From the NCBI RefSeq assembly GCF_900102875.1, contig NZ_FNGH01000007.1, forward strand, positions 124,790-188,789: DNA of 64,000 nt, in the 5' to 3' direction. A program made the translations under genes and the position numbers. Below the pieces are notes generated by a model. It saw nothing but the letters and a program-made list of their open reading frames with translations, did no database searches and was not told the origin of the DNA. Of this stretch, positions 37,923-47,901 are shown piece after piece. Within the stretch, counting starts at the first letter, position 1. The number at the start of each line of letters is the position of its first letter. This DNA is from Franzmannia pantelleriensis (lineage in GTDB: Bacteria; Pseudomonadota; Gammaproteobacteria; Pseudomonadales; Halomonadaceae).

Positions 37923-38192
37923 CTATTCGCCTTCCTCGAAGCGTGACTCGAACAGCGCGCTGAGGGCGTCGAGCGTTTCCTCGGCGTCCTCGCCCTCGGC
38001 GTGCACGGTAAGGGTGCTGCCGCAGGGCGCGGCAAGCATCAGCAGGGACATGATATTGGCGGCGTCGGCGTCACGCCCGGCATGGTGGATCCTGACACTG
38101 GCGCTATACGACTGGCAGCACTGCACCAGTCGCGTTGCTGCACGGGCGTGCAGGCCGCGCTTGTTGGTCAGGGTCAACTCACGGCTCGGCAT
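37923..38192 (-). CDS. npr: HPr-family phosphocarrier of the nitrogen PTS (NPr)
   Basis: 89 aa HPr fold. The phosphorylated His15 is in RGLHARAATRLV; NIMSLLMLAAPCGSTL is the second motif. Its place next to rapZ and ptsN points to NPr (ptsO), which passes phosphate from EI-Ntr to EIIA-Ntr and not to sugars. Start at MPSRELTL, 4 bases after the rapZ stop. The upstream frame into rapZ is not used. Confidence 0.92.
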   Translation of the reverse strand: MPSRELTLTNKRGLHARAATRLVQCCQSYSASVRIHHAGRDADAANIMSLLMLAAPCGSTLTVHAEGEDAEETLDALSALFESRFEEGE

Positions 38193-38196
38193 CGGC

Positions 38197-39120
38197 TCAG
38201 GATCCTTGTGGTGGCGTGGCGTGTTCGCTGTCCTTGGCAGCGGGGCGGCTGATGGCGGTATGAATGCCCAGCTCGCGGTGACGCAAGCGTACATCGGGAT
38301 AGCTAGCGGCAAACTCTTTGGCTAGCCGTTCGACCAGGTAGACCGAGCGATGCTGGCCGCCGGTGCAGCCGATCGCCACGGTGACGTAGCTGCGATGGCT
38401 GGCCTGGTAGGCCGGCAGCCAGCGTGTCAGCCAGCCGCGGATATCGTCGGCCATGGCGCCGACATCGGGGTAGCGCTCGAGAAATTCGACGATCTCGGCA
38501 TCGCGGCCGTTGAACACCCTGAGTCGCGGGTCCCAGTAGGGGTTGGGCAGGCAGCGGGCGTCAAACACGGTATCGGCGTCCAGCGGGACGCCGCGCTTGA
38601 AGCCAAAAGATTCGAAGGTCAGTGTCAGTTGCTTGCCGACGTGCTGGGCCACCTGCTCGGCGATTCGGCCGCGCAGATCGTGAACCGACAGTCGCGTGGT
38701 GTCGATGGTCAGATCGGCGAGGTCGCGGATCTCGGCCAGGGCGCTCTCCTCGGAGTCGATTGCCTCGGCTAGAGTGCGGTCGCTGTCGCGGGTGAGCGGG
38801 TGGCGACGGCGGGTCGCCGAGTAGCGCTCGAGGAGGATCTTGGCATCGGCGGTGAGGTAGACGACCTGACAATCGACGCCGCGTTGGCGGACCTCGTCAA
38901 GCAGGCTAGGGAAGCGTTCCAGGGCGTCTGGGAGGTTACGTGCATCGATGCTGACCGCAATCGAGGCGCGGCGCGGCTCGCCGGCATGCAGTTCGTCCAC
39001 CAGCGAACCCAGCAGCATCGCTGGCAGGTTGTCGATGGCGTAGAAGCCCAGGTCTTCGAGGGCTTGCAAGGCAATCGATTTACCCGAGCCGGAACGGCCG
39101 CTGATGATGACGAGCTGCAT
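38197..39120 (-). CDS. rapZ: RNase adapter protein RapZ
   Basis: 307 aa. Walker A GRSGSGKS at 7-14, Walker B region VDCQVVYLTAD, and the conserved C-terminal domain GCTGGQHRSVYLVERLA that binds small RNAs and glucosamine-6-phosphate in E. coli. There it directs RNase E to the GlmZ sRNA and tunes cell-wall precursor supply. AGGAGA lies before the ATG at 39120. It sits between ptsN and npr in the standard order. Confidence 0.95.
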   Translation of the reverse strand: MQLVIISGRSGSGKSIALQALEDLGFYAIDNLPAMLLGSLVDELHAGEPRRASIAVSIDARNLPDALERFPSLLDEVRQRGVDCQVVYLTADAKILLERYSATRRRHPLTRDSDRTLAEAIDSEESALAEIRDLADLTIDTTRLSVHDLRGRIAEQVAQHVGKQLTLTFESFGFKRGVPLDADTVFDARCLPNPYWDPRLRVFNGRDAEIVEFLERYPDVGAMADDIRGWLTRWLPAYQASHRSYVTVAIGCTGGQHRSVYLVERLAKEFAASYPDVRLRHRELGIHTAISRPAAKDSEHATPPQGS

Positions 39121-39193
39121 GCTGCTCTCCTGCGCGAAGCGAAGACGTGCCGCCGACATGCCGCGGGGCTTTAGTGTCGGCCCCGGCGAGCGC

Positions 39194-39682
39194 TCAGGGA
39201 GCCGGGGGGGCGGGCTGCTGGGCCTGACGGTCGATAGCTTCTATCAGGGTATCATGAAGTTCGCGCTGACTCTCACAGCGGCGCAGCCGCGTGCGGGTGT
39301 CGGCGTCGTTCATCACCCCGGCCACTTCGGCCAGCAGCGCCAGGTGAGTGTCGTCGGCCTCCTCGGGGACCAGCAGCACGAACACCAGGTCTACCGGGTC
39401 GCCGTCGATGGCATCGAAGTCCACCGCCTCGCTTAGCTTGAGAAAGCCAGCCAGCGGTGTCTTGCAGTGGGGGCTGCGGGCGTGGGGAATGGCCACGCCG
39501 TTGCCGATGCCGGTGCTGCCCAGCCGCTCGCGCCCGATCAGCCGACTGAAGACTTCCTGGCTGTCGAGACTCGGGGTGTTCTGGGCAATGAAGGTGCTGA
39601 AGAATTCCAGCACCCGTTTCTTGCTCCCCCCGGGGACGCCATACAGCGCGCGCTCGGGGGGCAGGATGGTTTGCAGAGTCAT
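39194..39682 (-). CDS. ptsN: Nitrogen-PTS EIIA component PtsN
   Basis: 162 aa EIIA(Ntr). The phosphorylated His67 is in GNGVAIPHARSPH. The family adjusts potassium transport, phosphate signalling and sigma-54 related regulation according to nitrogen status. It lies 6 bases after hpf and 73 bases before rapZ. The C-terminus is proline-alanine rich (QAQQPAPPAP), otherwise standard. Confidence 0.95.
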   Translation of the reverse strand: MTLQTILPPERALYGVPGGSKKRVLEFFSTFIAQNTPSLDSQEVFSRLIGRERLGSTGIGNGVAIPHARSPHCKTPLAGFLKLSEAVDFDAIDGDPVDLVFVLLVPEEADDTHLALLAEVAGVMNDADTRTRLRRCESQRELHDTLIEAIDRQAQQPAPPAP

Positions 39683-39688
39683 GGAGAA

Positions 39689-39997
39689 TCAGCGGACACC
39701 GGCGCCTTGGGCGCGGGCCTGAGCTTTTTCCTTGTGTTTGACCAGTTGGCGGTCGAGCTTGTCGGCCAGGGCATCGATGGCGGCATACATGTCCACATCC
39801 TGTGCGTCGGCGTGGATGTCGGCGCCCGCGGCGTGCAGGGTACAGGCGGCCTGCTGACGTTCCTTCTCAACCGAAAGCGTGACTTGCACGGTGGTAATGT
39901 TGTCGTAATGTCGTTCGAGGCGAGCGAGCTTCTCGTCGACATAGTCGCGCAGCGATTCGGTCAGTTCAACATGGTGTCCGGTGATGTTGACTTGCAT
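39689..39997 (-). CDS. hpf: Ribosome hibernation promoting factor, short form
   Basis: 102 aa. MQVNITGHHVELTESLRDYV and the acidic segment DVDMYAAIDALADKLDRQL are typical of HPF/YfiA. It lacks the long C-terminal dimerisation domain, so 100S formation would need RMF. GGAAAGGAG precedes the ATG at 39997. It lies between rpoN and ptsN as in most gammaproteobacteria. Confidence 0.94.
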   Translation of the reverse strand: MQVNITGHHVELTESLRDYVDEKLARLERHYDNITTVQVTLSVEKERQQAACTLHAAGADIHADAQDVDMYAAIDALADKLDRQLVKHKEKAQARAQGAGVR

Positions 39998-40108
39998 GGC
40001 ACGCTCCTTTCCTGCGGGTGTCACGTCGATTGTAACCCTTTTTCCGGCGCTGCATACCCCCCGTGCCAGCGGATTTGAACAGCGCCGGTATGGCAGGATT
40101 TTTTACTT

Positions 40109-41524
40109 TCAGGACAGTCGCTTGCGTTCGCTCGAGGGGGGGATGCCCATGGCCTCGCGATACTTCGCCACGGTGCGCCGGGCAACCTTGATGCCGCTGT
40201 CGGAGAGCAGGTCGACCAGCTTGCTGTCGGACAGTGGCTTGCGCGGCGGCTCGTCGCCGATCAACTTCTTGAGGCGGGCGCGGATTGCCGTGCTGGAGTG
40301 GGCATCACCGTCGCCGGCGGCACCGCCCACGTGGCTGGAGAAGAAGTACTTGAGTTCGAAGACGCCGCGTGGCGTGTGAATGAACTTCTGGGTGGTAACC
40401 CGTGAGATGGTGGATTCATGCATCTCTACCGCCTGGGCGATGTCGGCCAGGATCAGCGGCTTCATGGCTTCTTCGCCCTGCTCGAGGAAGTCGATCTGGC
40501 GCGCCATGATCTCGCGACCGACCCGCAGCAAGGTGTCGTTGCGGCTCGACAGGCTCTTGATCAGCCAGCGCGCCTCCTGCAGGTGCTGCTTCATGAAGGC
40601 GTTGTCGTCGCTCTTGTCGGCGCGCTTGATCAGTGCCGCGTAGTCGGGCTGGATACGCATCCGCGGCAGCGCCTCGGGATTCAGCTCGATACGCCAACCG
40701 GCCTGGGTAAAGCGGGCAATCAGGTCGGGGATCACATAGTCATTGCCGCTGTCGCTGAAGGCCTGGCCTGGGCGCGGGTCGAGGGTGCGCACCAGGGCAA
40801 TGACCTGATCGAGCTGATCATCATCGAGACGCAGGCGGCGCTTGAGCAGCTTGCGGTCGTCGCCGGCGAGGGCCTCAAGAAACTGGCGAACCAGGCGCTT
40901 GGCCTGGGGCAGCAGCGGTGTGTCGTCGGGCAGCACCCCGAGCTGCAGCATCAGACACTCGCGCAGGTCGCGGGCACACACGCCGGTAGGCTCGAACTGC
41001 TGCAGTCGCAGCAGCACCTGCTCGACCTCGCTGGCCTTCAGGCCGGCCAGACCCTGGTCGCGCAGTCCGCCGCTGAGTTCATCGAGGCTTGCCGCCAGGT
41101 AGCCGTTGTCGTCGACGGCGTCGATCAGGCTCTCGGCGATGGTGCGTTCACGCTCGGCCAGGTCGGTCATCGCCAGCTGCCAGGCCAGATGGTCGTGCAG
41201 GCTTTCGCCGCTGGCGTTGCGCTCGAAGTCCGGTGCCTCGCCGCTGCCGCTGGGTGCCATGTCCTGGTAGGTGTCAGACCAGTCACTGTCGACCGCCAGC
41301 TCGTCGGGGATCTCGCTCGACCAGTCGTCCTCCTTGGCGTCGGCCACCTCCTGCTCGCCGAAGGCATCATCGAGCTCGAGCATGGGGTTGGACTCCAGCG
41401 CTTGCTGGATCTCTTGGCGCAGGTCGAGGGTCGAGAGCTGCAGCAGGGCGATCGCCTGCTGCAGCTGAGGGGTCATCGTCAGGTGGGTACCGACGCGCAG
41501 TTGCAACGAGGGTTTCATGGCCAT
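40109..41524 (-). CDS. rpoN: RNA polymerase sigma-54 factor
   Basis: 471 aa. Region I is glutamine-rich (MTPQLQQAIALLQLSTLDL), region II is acidic (FGEQEVADAKEDDW), and region III contains the core-binding domain. The RpoN box ARRTVAKYRE at 448-457 recognises the -24 element. Sigma-54 genes depend on AAA activators. Met1 and Met3 are both possible starts. It is separated from lptB by 163 bases with no clear terminator. Confidence 0.97.
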   Translation of the reverse strand: MAMKPSLQLRVGTHLTMTPQLQQAIALLQLSTLDLRQEIQQALESNPMLELDDAFGEQEVADAKEDDWSSEIPDELAVDSDWSDTYQDMAPSGSGEAPDFERNASGESLHDHLAWQLAMTDLAERERTIAESLIDAVDDNGYLAASLDELSGGLRDQGLAGLKASEVEQVLLRLQQFEPTGVCARDLRECLMLQLGVLPDDTPLLPQAKRLVRQFLEALAGDDRKLLKRRLRLDDDQLDQVIALVRTLDPRPGQAFSDSGNDYVIPDLIARFTQAGWRIELNPEALPRMRIQPDYAALIKRADKSDDNAFMKQHLQEARWLIKSLSSRNDTLLRVGREIMARQIDFLEQGEEAMKPLILADIAQAVEMHESTISRVTTQKFIHTPRGVFELKYFFSSHVGGAAGDGDAHSSTAIRARLKKLIGDEPPRKPLSDSKLVDLLSDSGIKVARRTVAKYREAMGIPPSSERKRLS

Positions 41525-41687
41525 GAGAGAGACGGCTTCGCTGACAAGTGAGCGATCACGTTAGCTCGCGTCGCGACCCCATGCAAGCGGATTGACATGA
41601 ATTCTTTGCAATAAGCATGCCATACGCAATTCGTGTGCCAGCTGTCAATAGTCGCACGTATTTTCATGAGCTTGAGACTGAGTATTC

Positions 41688-42413
41688 TTAGAGTCGGAAG
41701 TCTTCGCCGAGATAGACGTCGCGCACTCGCTGGTTGGCCAGGACGTCGGCGGCGCTGCCTTCGGCGATGATTTGACCGTCGCCGACGATATAGGCGCGGT
41801 CGCAGATATCCAGGGTCTCGCGAACATTATGGTCGGTAATCAGCACGCCGATATTGCGTGCCTTGAGCTGGCGAATGATGCCCTTGATCTCGCCCACCGA
41901 GATCGGGTCGACCCCCGCGAAGGGTTCATCCAGCAGGATGAAAGTCGGTTCGGTGGCCAAGGCTCGGGCAATCTCGACCCGTCGCCGTTCGCCGCCGGAC
42001 AGGCTCATGCCCAGGTTGTCACGGATATGGGTGACGTGGAACTCCTCGAGTAGCTGCTCGAGGCGAGCGTGGCGGCCGTTGCGGTCAAGGTCCTTGCGGG
42101 TTTCGAGGATCGCCATGATGTTGTCTGCCACCGACAGCTTGCGAAACACCGAGGCTTCCTGAGGCAGATAGCCGAGACCGGCCTGGGCGCGTTCGTGCAT
42201 GGCGGCCCGCGACAGGTCGCGCTCGTCGATGAAGACCTCGCCAGCGTCAGCCTTGACCAGCCCTACGATCATGTAGAACGAGGTGGTCTTGCCCGCGCCG
42301 TTGGGGCCGAGCAGGCCGACGATACTGCCCTGATCGATGGCCAGGCTAATGTCGTGTACTACCCGGCGGCGTTTATAGCTCTTGGCCAGGTGGTTGGCGC
42401 GAAGGGTCGTCAT
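41688..42413 (-). CDS. lptB: LPS export ATPase LptB
   Basis: 241 aa ABC ATPase. Walker [10 protein letters not shown], signature LSGGERRR, Walker [14 protein letters not shown], and the H-loop in TDHNVRET. With LptFG it extracts LPS from the inner membrane and drives the LptC-A-D bridge. The second of two in-frame ATGs (42413) has AAGG at a proper distance; the first is at 42419. Confidence 0.96.
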   Translation of the reverse strand: MTTLRANHLAKSYKRRRVVHDISLAIDQGSIVGLLGPNGAGKTTSFYMIVGLVKADAGEVFIDERDLSRAAMHERAQAGLGYLPQEASVFRKLSVADNIMAILETRKDLDRNGRHARLEQLLEEFHVTHIRDNLGMSLSGGERRRVEIARALATEPTFILLDEPFAGVDPISVGEIKGIIRQLKARNIGVLITDHNVRETLDICDRAYIVGDGQIIAEGSAADVLANQRVRDVYLGEDFRL

Positions 42414-42467
42414 GCGCATGCCTTGTGTGAAAATACAGAGTGTGGAGACGCGTCGTCGCGTGGTGAA

Positions 42468-42977
42468 TCAGTTCTGCTCGGGGTTGAGGGTCATGCGCAC
42501 GCGTTGACGTTCGCTGCCCTCGACCTCAGAGCGGGCCTGGACCACGCGGCGGTCGAGAAAGTACTCGACGTAGCCGCCGTCGAAGGTGTCGCGGGCCTGG
42601 TGCAGTTCGGCACGATCAATCAACTCCACGCGACGCTCGGCGACGTGGTAGATGATGGTGCGGCCCCAGCCACGCATCAATTCATCCTCGGGTTGGGGGC
42701 GTTGTTCCACGTAGGCACGTTCACCGGTAGCGGTGATCCGCGAGACCTCGCCGGCATCGTTGCGGCGTATCTCGACGCGGTCGCCGGTGACCTGTAGCGT
42801 GCCCTGGCGTATATCCACATCGCCGGTATAGACCGCGGTACCGGCGCGATCGTCGAGATCGAGCTGGTCGGCGGTGACATCGATCGGTTGGCTGGCATCC
42901 TGGCTTTGAGCAAGGGCAGGAGCGCTACTCAGCAGCAGCCAGGCGGCCAGTACGAGTGTCAGGTGTGATCGCCTCAT
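42468..42977 (-). CDS. lptA: LPS transport periplasmic protein LptA
   Basis: 169 aa with a signal peptide (about 1-24: HLTLVLAAWLLLSSAPALA) and an OstA-type beta-jellyroll (DVTADQLDLDDRAGTAVYTGD, QGTLQVTGDRVEI). It forms the periplasmic bridge for LPS. It starts in a 4-base overlap with the end of lptC. Confidence 0.94.
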   Translation of the reverse strand: MRRSHLTLVLAAWLLLSSAPALAQSQDASQPIDVTADQLDLDDRAGTAVYTGDVDIRQGTLQVTGDRVEIRRNDAGEVSRITATGERAYVEQRPQPEDELMRGWGRTIIYHVAERRVELIDRAELHQARDTFDGGYVEYFLDRRVVQARSEVEGSERQRVRMTLNPEQN

Positions 42978-43564
42978 GATGCGGGTTCCTCGGAGACTGC
43001 GGGGGGGTGGTGGCCGCGCACGTTGTCGGTCAGACGCATGCGGTCTTCGTCGAACCAGGCGTCGAAGCGCTCGCCGCGGGTCCACTGTGGCGGTTGGAAC
43101 AAGGTAGCAGTGGTTTCGCTGAAGGCGTGGCCGATATCGAGGTCGACGTGCAGCACGTCGGTCTCCAGTCGCCAGCCTTCGTCGGGGGCTTCCAACCAGG
43201 CATTACCGGACAGCGTCAGCCGTTCGCTGCCGGGGCCCAGGGTGCCGATGTCGCCGTAGCCGAACCAGGTGCGGTCCTCGCGGTCGAGCAGCCGACTGAC
43301 CGGCGTCTGGGTGCGGGTCACGTCGTCATGGGGGGTGTGCACCAGGCGCGGCGTTTCGAGGCGCTGATGGGGGCGGCCCTGGGTGTCGAAGCGGGTCATG
43401 GTAGCGTCTTCGAGGTAGTAGTCGGGCTCACCGGCCTCGTCGCGGGGCACTGGGCCGGGACCAAAGCTGTCGCGCTGCTCGAGCAGCGCCAGCACGCCGC
43501 CCAGCAGCAGCAAAACCAGCAGCAGCCCCAGCTTGTAAGAAGGGCGAGGCAGGCGGATGACCAT
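42974..43564 (-). CDS. lptC: LPS export protein LptC
   Basis: 196 aa. One N-terminal membrane helix (about 11-27) and a periplasmic jellyroll (DYYLEDATMTRFDTQGRP, LETPRLVH, LTLSGNAW). Accepts LPS from LptBFG and hands it to LptA. It is 3 bases after kdsC and overlaps lptA. Confidence 0.93.
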   Translation of the reverse strand: MVIRLPRPSYKLGLLLVLLLLGGVLALLEQRDSFGPGPVPRDEAGEPDYYLEDATMTRFDTQGRPHQRLETPRLVHTPHDDVTRTQTPVSRLLDREDRTWFGYGDIGTLGPGSERLTLSGNAWLEAPDEGWRLETDVLHVDLDIGHAFSETTATLFQPPQWTRGERFDAWFDEDRMRLTDNVRGHHPPAVSEEPAS

Positions 43565-43567
43565 GGC

Positions 43568-44125
43568 TCAGCGTTTCCCGTGCAGGAAGGTGTCGACCAC
43601 CGCTCCCCAGTGGCCCTGGGCCTGCAGCAGCGCGTCACACACCTCGCGCACCGCACCGTGTCCACCGTGGCGCTGGGTGACCCAGTCGGCGTGGGCGCGA
43701 ATGTAGTCTGGCGCATTGGGCACGCTGATGCCGAGCCCGGCGCGCTTGATGGCGGCAAGGTCGGGGAGATCATCGCCGCCGTAGGCGGCTTGCTCGAGTT
43801 CCAGGCCGAGGCGTTGGCAGAGTTCGCGCAGTGCGGCGAGCTTGTCCTCCCGGCCCTGCAGGACGTGGTCGATGCCTAGCGCCGCGGCGCGCTGGCTTAC
43901 CATCGGCGAGTCGCGGCCGGTGATCAGGGCGACCTCCAGGCCAGCCTGGCGCAGCAGCTTGATACCGTGTCCATCCTGGGTATGAAATGCCTTGATCTCG
44001 ATGCCGTCGGCCTGAAAGTAGAGGCGACCATCGGTAAACACGCCATCGACGTCCAGTGCCAGCAGGCGGATGTGACGTGCCTGGTCGATCAGTGCCGGGG
44101 GTAGGGCCGGGGTGTCGGGACTCAT
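43568..44125 (-). CDS. kdsC: KDO-8-phosphate phosphatase KdsC
   Basis: 185 aa HAD phosphatase. The nucleophile motif is LLALDVDGVFTDG, and GIKLLRQAGLEVALITGRDS and GDDLPDLAAIKRAG are the following HAD motifs. It makes KDO for LPS inner core. It lies 8 bases after kdsD. Confidence 0.95.
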   Translation of the reverse strand: MSPDTPALPPALIDQARHIRLLALDVDGVFTDGRLYFQADGIEIKAFHTQDGHGIKLLRQAGLEVALITGRDSPMVSQRAAALGIDHVLQGREDKLAALRELCQRLGLELEQAAYGGDDLPDLAAIKRAGLGISVPNAPDYIRAHADWVTQRHGGHGAVREVCDALLQAQGHWGAVVDTFLHGKR

Positions 44126-44133
44126 TCAGCCTC

Positions 44134-45114
44134 CTAGATGACGCCGCTAGTGAGCAGGTCGTGCATGTGCAGGGCGCCTACCGGTCGGCCCTGGTCGTCG
44201 ACCACCGCCAAGGCGGTGATGCGGTTGTCTTCCATCACGCGTACCGCCTCGGCGGCCAGCACCTCGGCGCCGATACGTTTGCCGGGCCGGGTCATGACAT
44301 CGTCGACGCTAAGGGGGCGCAGGTCGGCATATTGATCGAGCGTACGCCGCAGGTCGCCGTCGGTATAGACCCCGGCCAGCAGACCCTGTTCATCCACCAC
44401 GCAGGTAAAGCCGAGGCCCTGGCGGGTGATCTCGAGCAGTGCGTCGCGCAGTGGGCTGCCGAGCGGCACCTGGGGCAGGCGGCTGCCCTGGTGCATCAGG
44501 TCGCCGACCTTGAGCAGCAGGCGTCGGCCGAGGCTGCCGCCGGGGTGCGACAGGGCGAACTCCTCGGCGGTGAAGCCGCGTGCCTCGAGCAGCGCCACCG
44601 CCAGCGCATCGCCCAGCGCCAGTGCGGCGGTGGTCGAGGATGTGGGCGCCAGATCGAGGGGGCAGGCCTCGCGGGCCACGGTGGCATTGAGGTGTGCCTC
44701 GGCATGCCGCGCCAGGGTCGAGCCGGGACGCCCGGTCATGCTGATCAGCGGGGTGCCCATGCGTTTGAGCAGCGGCAGCAGGGCGGTGACTTCGCTGGTC
44801 TCGCCGGAGTTGGACAGCGCCAGTACCACGTCGCCGCGGGTGATCATGCCCAGATCGCCGTGGCTGGCCTCGCCGGGGTGGACGAAGAACGCCGGCGTAC
44901 CGGTGCTGGCCAGGGTGGCGGCGATCTTGCCGGCGATATGCCCCGACTTGCCCATGCCGGTCACTACCACCCGGCCTCGACAATCGAGCATCAGCTGACA
45001 GGCACGGTCGAAGTCGGCGTCCAGTTGGGCGCTGAGGGCTGCGATGGCCTGCTGCTCCAGGTCCAGGGTGCGGCAGGCGCTGGTACGAAACGCGGAAGCG
45101 TGGGTGTCGGTCAT
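44134..45114 (-). CDS. kdsD: Arabinose-5-phosphate isomerase KdsD
   Basis: 326 aa. An N-terminal SIS sugar isomerase domain (VTGMGKSGHIAGKIAATLAS, PGEASHGDLGM, SNSGETSEV) and two C-terminal CBS domains (about 205-325). It converts ribulose-5-phosphate to arabinose-5-phosphate, the first KDO step. Start MTDTHASA is chosen by family length; the ribosome site is poor and the frame runs 35 codons further upstream. Confidence 0.94.
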   Translation of the reverse strand: MTDTHASAFRTSACRTLDLEQQAIAALSAQLDADFDRACQLMLDCRGRVVVTGMGKSGHIAGKIAATLASTGTPAFFVHPGEASHGDLGMITRGDVVLALSNSGETSEVTALLPLLKRMGTPLISMTGRPGSTLARHAEAHLNATVAREACPLDLAPTSSTTAALALGDALAVALLEARGFTAEEFALSHPGGSLGRRLLLKVGDLMHQGSRLPQVPLGSPLRDALLEITRQGLGFTCVVDEQGLLAGVYTDGDLRRTLDQYADLRPLSVDDVMTRPGKRIGAEVLAAEAVRVMEDNRITALAVVDDQGRPVGALHMHDLLTSGVI

Positions 45115-45181
45115 GGCGATGATTGTTGCCGGTTGTGGCGCGGGGCTCAAGTCGGGCGCCGCACGAGTGTTGGAGAAGCGC

Positions 45182-46117
45182 TCAGTGAGACAGCGCAAGC
45201 CAGCCGAGATAGCCGACATATAGCAGCGTCAGCGCGCCGCCGGGCAGACGGCCGATGGCCCCGTGGCGCTGCCATAGTAGCAGGGCGCCGAGCAGCAGCG
45301 TCAGTGTCAGCATGGTTGGGAAATCGCGACTGGCAGCCGCCGGGTCGATGGGGCCGGGGGCCAGCATGCCGGGAATCGGCAGCACGGCGAGCATGTTGAA
45401 CAGATTGGAGCCAATGACGTTACCGATGGCGATATCGTGATGGCGCTTGAGCGCACTCGAGACGCAGGCGGCCAGCTCCGGCAGGCTGGTGCCAATCGCC
45501 ACGATGGTCAGGCCGATCACCAGCTCGCTGATGCCGAATCCGCGGGCGAGTTCGCTGGCTCCCCACACCAGCAGGCGCGAACTGACCACCAGTAGTGCCA
45601 GGGTCAGGGTCAGCCAGGCCAGCGCCTTGGCCAGGGTCATGTCGGGCACCTGCTCCGGGGCTGCCTCGTCGGGAGTATCGGCGCGAAACAGCCACCACAG
45701 GCTAAATATCAGTAGGGCGAGAAGGAACAGCGCATCGAAACGGCCGAGAATGCCGTTGGCCAACGCATAGCCGGCCAGTCCCGTGGCGCCGAGCAGTAGC
45801 GGTAGTTCGCGGCGTACGATGGAGAAACGTACTGGGATCGGCGCTACCAGCGCGGTGACTCCCAGTACCAGGCCGATGTTAGCGATATTGGAACCCAGCG
45901 CGTTGCCGGTGGCGAGGTTAGGGATCCCGTCCAGCGCGGCCATGATCGAGACCAGAATCTCCGGCGCCGAGGTGCCCAGTGCGACGATGGTCATGCCGAT
46001 CAGCAGGGTGCTCATGCCGGCGCGGTGGGCGGTGGCGGCAGCCGCGCCGACGAAACGGTCGGCGCTCCACAGCAGGCCGATCAGGCCAACCAGAATAGTG
46101 ATCAGGGGTAGCAGCAT
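45182..46117 (-). CDS. yrbG: Calcium/sodium antiporter of the YrbG family
   Basis: 311 aa with about ten membrane segments and two inverted alpha-repeats, GTSAPEILVSI (first half) and GTSLPELAACV (second half), each followed by an N-rich GN.LGSN or GNVIGSN motif. A charged loop (DTPDEAAPEQVPD) separates the halves. It belongs to the CaCA superfamily; the ion and direction are not certain. It stands at the head of the leftward kds-lpt series, divergent from mlaF, as in E. coli. Confidence 0.93.
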   Translation of the reverse strand: MLLPLITILVGLIGLLWSADRFVGAAAATAHRAGMSTLLIGMTIVALGTSAPEILVSIMAALDGIPNLATGNALGSNIANIGLVLGVTALVAPIPVRFSIVRRELPLLLGATGLAGYALANGILGRFDALFLLALLIFSLWWLFRADTPDEAAPEQVPDMTLAKALAWLTLTLALLVVSSRLLVWGASELARGFGISELVIGLTIVAIGTSLPELAACVSSALKRHHDIAIGNVIGSNLFNMLAVLPIPGMLAPGPIDPAAASRDFPTMLTLTLLLGALLLWQRHGAIGRLPGGALTLLYVGYLGWLALSH

Positions 46118-46293
46118 GATGACAGCAGGCGGTCCGGCGCGTGATAAATGAGAAGGCGCCAATTAAACGCCGCTTGGATCGGGGGTGCAAGGTTGCGATG
46201 GGGCGCGAATGATGCGATGCCGCAACTCTCGCTGGCGAGGGCTGTCGCAGTTAGGATACGATGTTCGATAATTTTTCGACGAGACGGCATGCG

Positions 46294-47106
46294 ATGAGTG
46301 ATTCGCCCTTCGTGGTGATCGATGGTCTGCATTTCTCTCGCGGTGACAAGGATATCTTCCGTGGCGTGTCGCTGACCATTCCACGTGGCAAGATCACTGC
46401 GATCATGGGGCCCAGCGGCACCGGCAAGACCACACTGTTGAAGCTGATCGGCGGTCAGTTGACCCCGGAGGCTGGACGCGTGTGCATCGATGGTCAAGAG
46501 GTGCATGCGCTGTCGCGCAAGGCGCTGTTCCGGCTACGTCGGCGCATGGGGATGCTGTTCCAGAGCGGCGCCCTGTTCTCTGATCTGAGCGTGTTCGAGA
46601 ACGTTGCCTTCCCGCTACGGGTGCATACCGACCTGCCCGAGTCGATGGTTCGCGATCTGGTGCTGATGAAACTCGAGGCGGTTGGCCTGCGCGGCGCCAG
46701 ATCGCTGATGCCCTCCGAGCTGTCGGGCGGCATGACCCGCCGGGTGGCATTGGCCCGGGCGCTGGCCCTGGACCCCGAGTTGATCCTCTATGACGAGCCA
46801 TTCGTTGGCCAGGACCCGATCTCGATGGGGGTGCTGGTGCAGCTGATCAAGCGCGTCAACGAGGCGCTGGGACTGACCGCGGTGGTGGTCTCCCACGATA
46901 TCAAGGAGACGCTGTCGATTGCCGACTACGTGTATGTGATTGCCGACGGCCAGGTCATGGCCCACGGCACGCCGGCGACCCTCGATGTCGATCAGGATCC
47001 GCGGGTCAGTCAGTTCGTGCACGGCGAGCCCGACGGGCCGGTGCCGTTCCACTACCCGGCCCCGGATTTTCGTCACGACATGCTGGATGCAGGGGGCGTG
47101 CGATGA
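46294..47106 (+). CDS. mlaF: Phospholipid transport ATP-binding protein MlaF
   Basis: 270 aa from MSDSPFVV. Walker [10 protein letters not shown], signature ELSGGMTRR, Walker [13 protein letters not shown]. ATPase of the MlaFEDB complex that maintains outer-membrane lipid asymmetry. An upstream in-frame ATG at 46261 has AGGA 4 bases before it and would add 11 residues, so the start is not settled. It overlaps mlaE by 4 bases. Confidence 0.95.
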   Translation: MSDSPFVVIDGLHFSRGDKDIFRGVSLTIPRGKITAIMGPSGTGKTTLLKLIGGQLTPEAGRVCIDGQEVHALSRKALFRLRRRMGMLFQSGALFSDLSVFENVAFPLRVHTDLPESMVRDLVLMKLEAVGLRGARSLMPSELSGGMTRRVALARALALDPELILYDEPFVGQDPISMGVLVQLIKRVNEALGLTAVVVSHDIKETLSIADYVYVIADGQVMAHGTPATLDVDQDPRVSQFVHGEPDGPVPFHYPAPDFRHDMLDAGGVR

Positions 47107-47885
47107 TCCGCCAACTCACGGCGCTGGGCCGGCGCGGCTGCGAGGTCCTCGAGGCGCTGGGGCGGGCCGGGATGTTCCTGGCTCAGTCGTCGCTGGGGGT
47201 GCCGTCCCGCGAAGGGGTCTATCTGTGGCTGCGCCAGATGCATTTCGTTGGCGTGCTGTCGCTGGCCATCGTGCTGGTGTCGGGGCTGTTCATCGGCATG
47301 GTGCTGGCGTTGCAGGGCTACACCATTCTGGTCGATTTCGGCGCCGAGCAGGCGCTGGGACAGATGGTGGCGCTGTCGCTGCTGCGCGAGCTCTCGCCGG
47401 TGGTGGCGGCGCTACTGTTCGCCGGTCGTGCTGGCTCGGCGCTGACCGCTGAGATCGGTCTGATGAAGGCCACCGAGCAGCTCACCAGCATGGAGATGAT
47501 CGGCGTCGATCCGCTGCGGCGGATCGTAGCGCCGCGGCTGTGGGCGGGTTTCGTGGCGCTGCCGCTGCTCACCATCGGTTTCAGCGTGGTCGGCATCTAC
47601 GGCGGCTACCTGGTGGGCGTCGAGTGGCTCGGCGTCTTCGACGGCTCCTACTGGGGCAACATGCAGTCCAGCGTCGATTTCATCGCTGACGTTGGCAACG
47701 GCATGGTCAAGAGCCTGGTATTCGCCCTGGTGGTGACCTGGATTGCGGTGTTCCAGGGCTATGACCTGATCCCTACCTCCGAGGGCATTTCACGGGCCAC
47801 CACGCGCACCGTGGTCTACTCCTCGCTGGCCGTATTGGGGCTGGATTTCGTATTGACCGCGGTAATGTTCGGCGGGCTGTCATGA
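47103..47885 (+). CDS. mlaE: Phospholipid transport permease MlaE
   Basis: 260 aa, five or six membrane segments of the MlaE permease family: [24 protein letters not shown] region, [20 protein letters not shown], and the C-terminal TAVMFGGL. It forms the membrane core with MlaF and the MlaD hexamer. It is coupled to mlaF and sits 16 bases before mlaD. Confidence 0.95.
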   Translation: MIRQLTALGRRGCEVLEALGRAGMFLAQSSLGVPSREGVYLWLRQMHFVGVLSLAIVLVSGLFIGMVLALQGYTILVDFGAEQALGQMVALSLLRELSPVVAALLFAGRAGSALTAEIGLMKATEQLTSMEMIGVDPLRRIVAPRLWAGFVALPLLTIGFSVVGIYGGYLVGVEWLGVFDGSYWGNMQSSVDFIADVGNGMVKSLVFALVVTWIAVFQGYDLIPTSEGISRATTRTVVYSSLAVLGLDFVLTAVMFGGLS

Positions 47886-47901
47886 TCAGCGGAGACAAGG
47901 C